Assembly (NCBI GenBank): GCA_900541315.1
Contig: UQJF01000165.1
Coordinates: forward strand, 1 to 5,222
Source of the DNA: an uncultured Clostridium sp.
GTDB taxonomy: Bacteria > Bacillota > Clostridia > Lachnospirales > Lachnospiraceae
Length of the DNA: 5,222 bases
Direction of reading: 5' to 3'
Of the stretch, positions 1 through 5,173 are shown in pieces. Under the pieces are notes generated by a model. The model saw nothing but the letters and a program-made list of their open reading frames with translations, ran no database searches and was not told the origin of the DNA. A program made the position numbers and the translations under genes. Positions within the stretch are counted from its first letter, which is position 1; every line of letters starts with the position of its first letter.

Positions 1-47
1 GAGATGTAGCTCCGTCTCGTGGGCTCGGAGATGTGTATAAGAGACAG
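1..47 (+). other. Nextera library adapter (not genomic)
   Basis: This is sequencing-library sequence left on the contig end. It reads as the tail of the P7 primer (GAGAT), an 8-base index (GTAGCTCC), the Nextera read-2 stretch GTCTCGTGGGCTCGG, and the 19-base Tn5 mosaic end AGATGTGTATAAGAGACAG at 29-47. The same sequence is inverted at 5174-5222. The reverse complement of the index, GGAGCTAC, matches from memory a Nextera XT v2 i7 index, which I could not check. Genomic sequence starts at 48. Confidence 0.98.
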
Positions 48-322
48 ATCCAGGGCATTCCCACAAAAAGGACCATGTCTTTGCTTTTAGATGACTGTAA
101 AATGCGCTTTAATCCGTTTTTGGCTTCTTTTAACAGGGTTTCCTGTAAAAATAAGTCGGAGCAGGTATAGGCTGTTAAACACAGCTCCGGAAACACCATG
201 ACCTTCACGCCTCTGGCACTCCCCTGTTCCATTAATTCTATGATCTGTTCGCTGTTATACTGCGGGTCTGCCACATGGATGTCCGGCGTTGCCGCTGCTA
301 CCCTTATAAATCCGTCTTTCAT
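48..322 (-). CDS. nadE: Glutamine-dependent NAD+ synthetase, N-terminal part (truncated)
   Basis: The gene starts at ATG 322 on the minus strand and runs off the genomic sequence at 48, leaving 91 codons of a protein usually about 640 residues long. What remains is the start of the nitrilase-like glutaminase (CN_hydrolase) domain. It opens MKDGFIRVAAATPDI and carries VMVFPELCLTAYTCSDLF at residues 41-58. In this family the Glu of FPEL (residue 46) is the general base of the Glu-Lys-Cys triad. The domain releases ammonia from glutamine, and the missing C-terminal domain uses it to amidate deamido-NAD+ in the last step of NAD+ synthesis in the cytoplasm. GGAGG lies 5 bases before the ATG, which fixes the start. 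Most relatives read TGYTC where this one has TAYTC. The truncation comes from the contig end, not from a mutation. Family assignment is by recognised motifs, since the synthetase domain is not visible. Confidence 0.88.
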
Positions 323-327
323 TGTAT

Positions 328-332
328 CCTCC
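328..332 (-). promoter_or_regulatory. Ribosome binding site of nadE
   Basis: On the minus strand GGAGG sits 5 bases upstream of ATG 322. It is a strong Shine-Dalgarno sequence and supports this start for the truncated nadE. Confidence 0.8.
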
Positions 333-353
333 GTGTATCTTTTGCTGAAAGTT

Positions 354-362
354 AGTATACCA
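354..362 (-). promoter_or_regulatory. Extended -10 promoter of nadE
   Basis: The minus strand reads TGG-TATACT, an extended -10 (TGnTATAAT-like). No good -35 lies 17 bases upstream (TATGTT), as is common for extended -10 promoters. Transcription would start near 347, giving a leader of about 25 nt. The 12-bp tandem repeat at 384-407 lies just upstream of the expected -35 position, where an activator could bind. Confidence 0.6.
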
Positions 363-383
363 CATCGAGAGCAAAAAACATAG

Positions 384-407
384 ACAACACTTTTCACAAC
401 ACTTTTC
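384..407. repeat. Perfect 12-bp tandem direct repeat between divergent promoters
   Basis: ACAACACTTTTC occurs twice with no gap, at 384-395 and 396-407. Relative to the predicted nadE start near 347 it covers about -37 to -60. It also ends 15 bases upstream of the -35 of the rightward promoter at 423. Direct repeats with a period near one helical turn are typical of response-regulator sites, so it could be an operator for either or both promoters. I do not recognise a known NAD-regulator motif (NiaR, NrtR) in it. Confidence 0.6.
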
Positions 408-422
408 CTTCGCAAATTTCTC

Positions 423-451
423 TTGACTATTTGTTCAACCTGCTGTATACT
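423..451 (+). promoter_or_regulatory. Near-consensus sigma-A promoter for a short plus-strand transcript
   Basis: TTGACT (423-428) and TATACT (446-451) are separated by exactly 17 bases, one mismatch each from TTGACA and TATAAT. Transcription should start near 456-458. The only plus-strand element before the next convergent gene is the terminator at 485-533, so the transcript would be about 75-80 nt. Confidence 0.75.
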
Positions 452-455
452 CTAA

Positions 456-533
456 GTGTTCAGAACGCCTGTTCTGTGCATTTTATAAAGCCCTGCACCA
501 CTACTACCACACTTGTCAGGGCTTTATTTTTTT
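456..533 (+). ncRNA. Candidate small RNA (unrecognised family)
   Basis: A consensus-like promoter and a strong terminator enclose about 78 bases with no credible gene. The predicted RNA has a 5' hairpin CAGAAC-GCCT-GTTCTG (461-476), a short A/T-rich linker, and a terminator hairpin with an 11-bp stem (485-495 with 517-527). The terminator loop is a 21-base single strand rich in C and A, containing CACCACTACTACCACAC. An exposed C-rich loop could pair with G-rich targets such as ribosome binding sites, as several Gram-positive small RNAs do; that is inference. It lies between divergent nadE and convergent yitT and could also act on either by collision or antisense overlap. No Shine-Dalgarno precedes a start codon inside it. 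I do not recognise a known RNA family. An alternative is the remnant leader of a lost gene. Confidence 0.5.
485..533 (+). terminator. Intrinsic terminator of the candidate small RNA
   Basis: ATAAAGCCCTG (485-495) pairs perfectly with CAGGGCTTTAT (517-527), and the run of T continues to 533. The loop is unusually long at 21 bases. On the minus strand no T run follows, so it works only rightward. Confidence 0.85.
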
Positions 534-563
534 GCCCGAAATACGTTTTCGATATACAAGGTG

Positions 564-592
564 AAAAAGAGCACCTATTCCATAGGCGCTCT
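564..592 (-). terminator. Intrinsic terminator of yitT, overlapping its stop codon
   Basis: On the minus strand AGAGCGCCTA pairs with TAGGTGCTCT (one G-U pair) around the 5-base loop TGGAA, followed by TTTTC. The hairpin is built from the last codons of yitT and its TAG stop (577-575). On the plus strand the G-U pair becomes an A-C mismatch and no T run follows, so the terminator is leftward only. Confidence 0.8.
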
Positions 593-1483
593 GTAAAAAT
601 GTCCAACAAACTGTTCTGTTTTCAGCACATTGATTATCACATGCTCATCTGCCTCCTGCATTACGTGGACGGCATCTGTTATTTCATAAGAAGAGATCAC
701 CGTATTTAAAAGATACATCTTTCTTCCACTGTAACCGCCTACGGCTTCTACGCAGGAAATACCATGACGGAAATGTTTGATATAAAGTGATACTACCTCC
801 GGTCCCTTTTCTGTTGTGGCCTGGAGAGTCACCAGATCATAACGGTGATGGAAAGCAGAGATCATATGAGTGGATATAAACTGGAAAATAATGGAATATC
901 CTGCATATTTCCAGCCAAAGATCACACCGTACACACAGTACATCAGTGCATTTCCAAAGAATACATAACTCCAGATAGATTTTCCTGTTTTATTAGATAC
1001 AAACAGTGCAATAAAATCGGTGCCTCCGGTAGATGCATTGCCCCGCAAAGCTATTACAATGGATGTACCGTAAATAACACCTCCGAAGATCACATTTAAA
1101 ATCTCATCTGTAAAGATAGGCTGGAATGAAAATATCTGCAAAAACATACTTCCAAATGCGACCTGAAGCAATGATACCACTGTAAAACGGACACTGATGC
1201 CCCGGCAGCACATGAGAGCCACCGGAATATTTAAAAGGATCATGGTCACCTGCATAGGGATAGTTAAACCATTCAAACTTCCCACACGTTCAATAAGCAT
1301 GGCTGCACCTGAAAAACCGCCGGAAATGATCTGGGCCGGCCTTACAAACACCTGTATAACCCAAGCCTGGATAAAGGCGGAAAGAAGCACTGCGCACATG
1401 GTGATCACCAGTCGTATTTTTTTATTTTTTTCCAGGATTTTTATCTGTTCAGGTATGTGTTTCAAACTGCTCGTTTTTCCCAT
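575..1483 (-). CDS. YitT family membrane protein with C-terminal DUF2179 domain
   Basis: This 302-residue protein is a polytopic membrane protein of the YitT family, common in Firmicutes and of no firmly known function; some relatives are discussed as transporters. A basic N-terminus (1-24) leads into hydrophobic segments at about 24-46, 51-66, 75-93, 100-119, 128-147, 171-190 and 195-210. Family signatures include RPAQIISGGFSGAAML (48-63), just after the first segment, and RGNASTGGTDFIA (147-159). Residues from about 217 form the soluble DUF2179 domain, with GISCVEAVGGYSGRKMYLL at 241-259 and the ending TEQFVGHF. DUF2179 resembles small ligand-binding folds, so it may sense a metabolite (inference). 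I chose ATG 1483 because AGAGGA lies 9 bases before it. GTG 1522 and ATG 1504 are in frame but have weaker ribosome sites; the longer form would begin with a second MGKT. It is a single-gene unit with its own promoter, structured leader and terminator. Confidence 0.9.
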   Translation of the reverse strand: MGKTSSLKHIPEQIKILEKNKKIRLVITMCAVLLSAFIQAWVIQVFVRPAQIISGGFSGAAMLIERVGSLNGLTIPMQVTMILLNIPVALMCCRGISVRFTVVSLLQVAFGSMFLQIFSFQPIFTDEILNVIFGGVIYGTSIVIALRGNASTGGTDFIALFVSNKTGKSIWSYVFFGNALMYCVYGVIFGWKYAGYSIIFQFISTHMISAFHHRYDLVTLQATTEKGPEVVSLYIKHFRHGISCVEAVGGYSGRKMYLLNTVISSYEITDAVHVMQEADEHVIINVLKTEQFVGHFYRAPME

Positions 1484-1532
1484 ATAGTCCCGTCCTCTCG
1501 CCATCACATGTGTTTTTCCCACAGATACAAGA

Positions 1533-1564
1533 AGAGCTGCCCTTCCCCCACAGAAGGCAGCTCT
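1533..1564 (-). promoter_or_regulatory. Stable hairpin in the yitT leader
   Basis: On the minus strand AGAGCTGCC pairs with GGCAGCTCT (9 bp), and after a single-base bulge TTC pairs with GAA, leaving a G-rich loop (TGTGGGG). The hairpin lies about 50 bases before the chosen ATG at 1483. No run of T follows it, so it is not a normal terminator. It may be part of a regulatory leader or simply stabilise the RNA. I see no known riboswitch consensus. Confidence 0.45.
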
Positions 1565-1628
1565 CAGTCACGATCAAAAACCGTCACACTATAAAATATT
1601 GCTGGCATCCCCATACCAAACAAAAACC

Positions 1629-1656
1629 TGTAAGGCACTCCTTTGTGCTGCTTACA
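1629..1656 (-). promoter_or_regulatory. 5'-end hairpin of the yitT leader
   Basis: On the minus strand TGTAAG-CA-GCAC, loop AAAGGA, GTGC-CTTACA forms a 10-bp stem with a 2-base bulge, beginning almost at the predicted transcription start (about 1656). GGTTTTTG follows, so it could be a weak early terminator or a 5' stabiliser. The loop carries AAAGGA, a ribosome-site-like sequence. Confidence 0.4.
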
Positions 1657-1662
1657 AGTGTT

Positions 1663-1691
1663 ACTATAGCATTGTTTCATAGTTTTGTCAA
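1663..1691 (-). promoter_or_regulatory. Strong sigma-A promoter of yitT
   Basis: On the minus strand a perfect -35 TTGACA (1691-1686) and a -10 TATAGT (1668-1663) are 17 bases apart. Transcription would start near 1656, about 173 bases before ATG 1483, leaving a long leader with two hairpins. This is the strongest-looking promoter in the window. Confidence 0.85.
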
Positions 1692-1757
1692 TCTTTTTGT
1701 ACATTTTAGCAAATACCTTTTATTTTTTTAGGTAGTATCCTATGAAATTCGTCGGTT

Positions 1758-1766
1758 TTTGTCGAT
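1758..1766 (+). promoter_or_regulatory. Possible Spo0A box
   Basis: TTTGTCGAT matches the Spo0A box consensus TTTGTCRAA at 8 of 9 positions. A weaker inverted relative (CGACGAA on the minus strand) lies at 1748-1754. The site is upstream of both the yitT and spoVAF promoters in an organism that carries a sporulation gene. One 9-base match in A/T-rich DNA can arise by chance. Confidence 0.25.
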
Positions 1767-1815
1767 TTTCATTCCTTTTCCCACTGGCAGATGTAACATA
1801 TCTTTCAAAGCTCTT

Positions 1816-1844
1816 ACATAGTTTTCTCATTTCCGGATATACTA
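1816..1844 (+). promoter_or_regulatory. Candidate spoVAF promoter (sigma-G/F-like or sigma-A)
   Basis: ACATA (1816-1820), 17 bases, then TATACTA (1838-1844) fits the forespore sigma-G pattern (gHATR, 17-18 bases, CATWHTA) with one mismatch in each half. The same bases can be read as sigma-A: TTACAT, 18 bases, TATACT. A forespore promoter would suit a spoVA-type gene. It would leave a leader of about 124 nt. A second weak option is TTGCAG (1862-1867), 17 bases, TATATA (1885-1890). Confidence 0.4.
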
Positions 1845-1974
1845 CCCTATAAGTCTGACAATTGCAGAAACTATTGGTGTATTATATATACTTAAGTTTC
1901 ATGACTTTTTGCTTTGTCCTCGTGTGGTGGACATTTGTCCTTTCGTACATTTATCAGCAGAAGGGAGTTTTTTC

Positions 1975-3396
1975 ATGTATTTTACGGATCAGTTAGAAGA
2001 AAACATGGCCTGGCTGAACCAGGCACTTCATGTAGATAAAAATTTTGACGTTGTATACCGCGTCCTTACTATTGCAGATAAAAAAGCCTGCTTATATTTT
2101 ATTGACGGTTTTACAAAAGATGACTCTCTCTTAAAAATATTGCAGGGCTTTTCCTCTATCAAAGCAGATGATATGCCAGAAGATGCCCACAGCTTTTCAA
2201 AAAAATATCTTCCCTACGGGGAGATCGGCCTTTTATCAGACAGCAGGGAAATGATCATCCAGCTTCTCTCCGGTGTTTCCTGTCTTTTTATTGATGGTTA
2301 TAACAAGTGCCTCACCATCGACTGCCGTACTTACCCGGCCAGAGGTGTCAGCGAACCGGAAAAAGACAAAGTTATGCGTGGTTCCAGAGACGGTTTTGTG
2401 GAAACCCTGGTGTTTAACACAGCTCTTATCCGCCGCAGGATACGTGACCCGAAGCTGATCATGGAAATCCTTACTGCCGGAGAAAGCTCACACACAGATA
2501 TTGCCATGTGTTATATGGAAGGCCGGGCTGACAAAAAGCTGATTGAAAAGATCAGAAAAAGGATACAGACCGTAGAAGTAGATGCCCTTTCCATGAATCA
2601 GGAAAGTCTTGCCGAATGTATTTTTCCTGGAAAATGGTTCAATCCATTTCCTAAATTTAAGTTTTCTGAACGTCCTGATACCTCTGCCGCTTCTATTTTA
2701 GAAGGAAATATCGTTATTCTGGTGGATAATTCCCCCTCTGCCATGATACTGCCTTCTTCCGTCTTTGACATCATAGAAGAAGCTGATGATTATTACTTTC
2801 CCCCAGTTACAGGCACTTACCTGCGTTTAAGCCGTATGCTGATCTCCCTGCTTTCCATGCTCCTTACACCTACCTGGTTAATGCTGATGCAAAATACTGA
2901 ACTGATCCCCTATTGGCTCAGGTTTATCCAATTGTCAGATCCCTGTAACATTCCTCTGGTCTGGCAGCTTCTGATCCTTGAATTTGCTATTGACGGCCTG
3001 CGTCTGGCCGCGGTGAACACTCCAAATATGCTCACCACGCCACTGAGTGTTATCGCTGGTATCGTACTGGGAGAATATGCTGTAGAATCCGGATGGTTTA
3101 ACTCCGAGACCATGCTGTACATGGCTTTTGTCACCATCGCCAATTACTCCCAGGCCAGTTTTGAACTTGGCTACGCCATGAAATTTATGCGTATCATCAT
3201 CCTGGTCTGCACTGCTGTTTTCAATATCTGGGGCTTTATAGCCGGAATCATCTTCTCCTTCTGCGCCATTATTTTTAACAGGACCATTGCAGGAAAAAGC
3301 TATATTTACCCATTGATCCCCCTTCACTTAAATGAGTTAAAGAAGAGATTCCTACGCGGGAGACTGCCTCACAAGCTGGGAAATAATGGAAATTAA
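1975..3396 (+). CDS. spoVAF: SpoVAF-like spore germination protein (GerA family)
   Basis: This 473-residue protein is of the GerA family (A-subunit type of germinant receptors) and most resembles SpoVAF. A soluble N-terminal part (1-280) holds the conserved RGSRDGFVETLVFNTALIRR (135-154), then RRIRDPKL, and HTDIAMCYMEG at 173-183. LEGNIVILVDNSPSAMILP spans 242-260. Hydrophobic segments follow at about 286-306, 325-345, 354-372, 376-396 and 404-434. The tail is short and basic (KKRFLRGRLPHK). In Bacillus subtilis SpoVAF works in the spore inner membrane during germination and is encoded at the end of the spoVA operon; here it stands alone. ATG 1975 is preferred because AAGGGAG lies 7 bases upstream; an in-frame TTG at 1909 would add 22 residues without a comparable site. 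A 33-bp tandem duplication crosses the stop codon. A GerA-type receptor subunit is the alternative, but no B or C subunit gene is adjacent. Confidence 0.85.
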   Translation: MYFTDQLEENMAWLNQALHVDKNFDVVYRVLTIADKKACLYFIDGFTKDDSLLKILQGFSSIKADDMPEDAHSFSKKYLPYGEIGLLSDSREMIIQLLSGVSCLFIDGYNKCLTIDCRTYPARGVSEPEKDKVMRGSRDGFVETLVFNTALIRRRIRDPKLIMEILTAGESSHTDIAMCYMEGRADKKLIEKIRKRIQTVEVDALSMNQESLAECIFPGKWFNPFPKFKFSERPDTSAASILEGNIVILVDNSPSAMILPSSVFDIIEEADDYYFPPVTGTYLRLSRMLISLLSMLLTPTWLMLMQNTELIPYWLRFIQLSDPCNIPLVWQLLILEFAIDGLRLAAVNTPNMLTTPLSVIAGIVLGEYAVESGWFNSETMLYMAFVTIANYSQASFELGYAMKFMRIIILVCTAVFNIWGFIAGIIFSFCAIIFNRTIAGKSYIYPLIPLHLNELKKRFLRGRLPHKLGNNGN

Positions 3397-3436
3397 AACT
3401 CTCACAAGCCGGGCGATAATGGAAATCAAAACTCTC
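3371..3436 (+). repeat. 33-bp tandem duplication across the spoVAF stop codon
   Basis: Two adjacent 33-base units (3371-3403 and 3404-3436) agree at 29 of 33 positions. The period is 11 codons, so the reading frame is kept. The first unit contains the TAA stop (3394-3396). The second has CAA at the matching place, so its translation would read HKPGDNGNQNS against HKLGNNGN-stop. Confidence 0.9.
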
Positions 3437-3451
3437 CCAGGCAGCAAAACA

Positions 3452-3490
3452 GGCCCCGCCATCAGGCGGGACCTTAATCTTTTATTCTTT
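3452..3490 (+). terminator. Terminator between convergent spoVAF and galT
   Basis: GGCCCCGCC (3452-3460) pairs with GGCGGGACC (3465-3473), with one mismatch, around the 4-base loop ATCA, followed by the T-rich stretch TTAATCTTTTATTCTTT. On the minus strand the hairpin follows the galT stop within 8 bases and is followed by TGTTTTGC, so it probably ends transcription from both sides, more weakly leftward. Confidence 0.8.
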
Positions 3491-5008
3491 ATGAAAACCA
3501 ACCGTACCAAGAAATCTGTCAAATGCCTCTCTGCCCTGTGGTGTACACTTATAAACACCGGCATCTTCCAGTACTCTGGCAAATACCTGTCCTACTTCTT
3601 CTTTTAAGATATCTTCTGCATTTTCCTTTGTAATGGTAATCCCCTTCTCCTTATATGCAGGAAGGAAACCATCCACCCAGTCTGCATGCTTTTCAATATC
3701 CGGGTTGCTTCGGATATCTTTGCCCTCTACTATATACTCAGCCAGCTCGGCCAGTTCTTTTTTCAGTCTGGACGGCAGTACAGCCAGTCCCATTACCTCG
3801 ATCAGGCCGATATTTTCTTTCTTAATATGGTGCAGCTCCTGATGCGGGTGATAAACGCCCAGAGGGAACTCTTCTGTGGTGATGTTATTTCGCAGCACCA
3901 GATCCAGCTCGTACATATCCCCGTTCTTTCTTGCGATCGGGGTAATGGTATTATGTGGTTCTCCATCGGTTTCGGCATACACAAAAGCTGCCTCATCGGT
4001 GTAGCCTCTCCACGCTTTTAACACCTTATCTCCCAGATCGATCAGGGAATCACAGGACTTAGAGCGCAAACGCAGTACGGACATTGGCCAGTAAACAATG
4101 CCTGCTTCCACATCTTCGTATCCTTCTGCCTTATAATATTTCTCGATCGGTGCTTTTGCCATTGCAAAGGTATAATGACCGCCCTGGAAATGATCATGGC
4201 TTAAAATAGATCCTCCTACGATCGGAAGGTCTGCGTTTGATCCCAGGAAATAGTGTGGGAACTGGATGATAAAATCAAACAGCTTTCTGAAAGTAGCACG
4301 TTCGATCTTCATAGGGACATGCTGGCCATTAAACACGATACAGTGTTCATTATAGTAAACATAAGGTGAATACTGGAAGCCCCATTTGCTGTCATTTATA
4401 GTGATCGGGATCACACGGTGGTTGTTTCTTGCCGGGTGGTTCACTCTGCCTGCATAGCCGATATTTTCCATGCAAAGCTGACATTTTGGATAGCCACTCT
4501 GCTTTGCAAGTTTTGCTGCCGCAATAGCCTTGGGATCTTTTTCCGGCTTGGATAAGTTAACTGTGATGTCCAGCGTACCATATTTCGTATCTGTGGTCCA
4601 TTTCATATCCCTGCATACACGGTATCTGCGGATATAGTCGGAATCCTGGCTTAACTTATAGTAGTAATCGGTGGCAGCCTCCGGCGAATCTTTATATTTC
4701 TCCCAGAATTCCCTGATCACCTCACTTGGCCTTGGCATAAGGCAGTTCATCAGTTTTGTGTCAAAAAGATCTCTGTATACAACACTGTTTTCCTGTAAAA
4801 GCCCTTTTTCAGCTGCATGATCAAGAAGCACCTTAAGGATCTTCTCCAGATCCGCTCCTGCAAGTTCCCCTTCTCCTTCCGGCTCTTCATATTCATCCAT
4901 TTTTAATGCTTCCAAAATCTGATTTCTGGCATAAATAACATCATCTTCTGTAAGCAGACCCTTTTCCAGTCCATATTGTACCAATGCTTTGATCGCCTGA
5001 TAAACCAT
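3482..5008 (-). CDS. galT: UDP-glucose--hexose-1-phosphate uridylyltransferase (class II GalT)
   Basis: This enzyme of the Leloir pathway swaps UMP between UDP-glucose and galactose-1-phosphate, giving glucose-1-phosphate and UDP-galactose in the cytoplasm. The 508-residue length fits the Firmicute class II form, longer than the roughly 350 residues of E. coli GalT. Visible motifs are CQLCMENIGYAGR (176-188), SHDHFQGGH (270-278) and HPHQELHH (387-394). By analogy with HPHGQ of class I, H273 in HDHFQ is the likely nucleophile carrying UMP. The CxxC at 176-179 may bind metal (inference). The N-terminal 100 residues are helical, with an acidic linker at about 38-48 (DEYEEPEGEGE). I chose ATG 5008, not ATG 5014: the run GGGGG is 8 bases before the first but only 2 before the second. 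It has its own promoter. No galK or galE is next to it, although the contig ends 165 bases upstream. Confidence 0.95.
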   Translation of the reverse strand: MVYQAIKALVQYGLEKGLLTEDDVIYARNQILEALKMDEYEEPEGEGELAGADLEKILKVLLDHAAEKGLLQENSVVYRDLFDTKLMNCLMPRPSEVIREFWEKYKDSPEAATDYYYKLSQDSDYIRRYRVCRDMKWTTDTKYGTLDITVNLSKPEKDPKAIAAAKLAKQSGYPKCQLCMENIGYAGRVNHPARNNHRVIPITINDSKWGFQYSPYVYYNEHCIVFNGQHVPMKIERATFRKLFDFIIQFPHYFLGSNADLPIVGGSILSHDHFQGGHYTFAMAKAPIEKYYKAEGYEDVEAGIVYWPMSVLRLRSKSCDSLIDLGDKVLKAWRGYTDEAAFVYAETDGEPHNTITPIARKNGDMYELDLVLRNNITTEEFPLGVYHPHQELHHIKKENIGLIEVMGLAVLPSRLKKELAELAEYIVEGKDIRSNPDIEKHADWVDGFLPAYKEKGITITKENAEDILKEEVGQVFARVLEDAGVYKCTPQGREAFDRFLGTVGFHKE

Positions 5009-5016
5009 CTGCATAT

Positions 5017-5021
5017 CCCCC
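5017..5021 (-). promoter_or_regulatory. Ribosome binding site deciding the galT start
   Basis: On the minus strand AGGGGG ends 8 bases before ATG 5008 and only 2 bases before ATG 5014. The spacing favours the shorter protein beginning MVYQAIKALVQYG, which also resembles the usual start of class II GalT proteins. Confidence 0.65.
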
Positions 5022-5063
5022 TTTATTCTTACACATTATCTTTACAAATTTGCTGATAATTTC

Positions 5064-5092
5064 ATTATAAGCGTAAGAGGTTCATAAAACAA
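5064..5092 (-). promoter_or_regulatory. Sigma-A promoter of galT
   Basis: On the minus strand TTGTTT (5092-5087) and a perfect TATAAT (5069-5064) are 17 bases apart. Transcription would begin near 5057, leaving a leader of about 49 bases. No clear CRE box or other operator is visible around it. Confidence 0.75.
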
Positions 5093-5133
5093 TGTCATTT
5101 TCTTTGGATATTTATTGAATTTGATGATACCAG

Positions 5134-5173
5134 GGTCAAAAGGTCATAAATCCGATGCAAGCTTGCTTGCAGG
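5134..5173. repeat. Hairpin and short direct repeats at the contig edge
   Basis: GGTCA occurs at 5134-5138 and 5142-5146. TGCAAGC (5156-5162) and GCTTGCA (5165-5171) are perfect inverted arms around TT, two bases before the adapter. This may be one end of a dispersed palindromic repeat, which would also explain why the assembly stopped here. That is inference, because only one copy is in the window. Confidence 0.4.

Larger units (their letters stand above)
1484..1974. other. Divergent intergenic region between yitT and spoVAF
   Basis: No convincing protein-coding gene lies here. The left part (1484-1691) is the yitT leader and promoter. From 1692 to 1830 it is A/T-rich, with a long T-rich run (1717-1730) and a Spo0A-box-like site at 1758-1766. 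From 1816 to 1974 it holds candidate promoters and the leader of spoVAF, with repeated TTTGTCCT at 1913-1920 and 1934-1941 and the dyad GGACA-TT-TGTCC at 1929-1940. Confidence 0.7.

Noticed and set aside
431..709. A plus-strand open frame of 92 codons with a threonine run
   Set aside because: Its TTG start lies between the -35 and -10 of the promoter, it has no ribosome site, and it reads through a strong terminator into the antisense of yitT.
1567..1584. A string resembling the conserved start of the ZTP riboswitch (TCGTGACTG) in the yitT leader, minus strand
   Set aside because: The second conserved block of that riboswitch is absent and the surrounding stems do not fit, so the match is probably chance.
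1510..1731. A 73-codon plus-strand frame in the yitT leader and promoter
   Set aside because: It lies over the yitT promoter and leader hairpins, has no ribosome site, and ends in a T-rich tract translated as phenylalanine and leucine.
1909..1974. Longer spoVAF reading frame from TTG 1909
   Set aside because: No ribosome site precedes it and the added residues do not resemble the family N-terminus, while ATG 1975 has AAGGGAG at good spacing.
2935..3327. A 130-codon minus-strand frame inside spoVAF
   Set aside because: It is the shadow of a well-conserved gene, with low-complexity, non-family composition and no ribosome site or promoter.
3686..4021. A 111-codon plus-strand frame inside galT
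   Set aside because: It is antisense to a fully conserved stretch of galT and has no expression signals.
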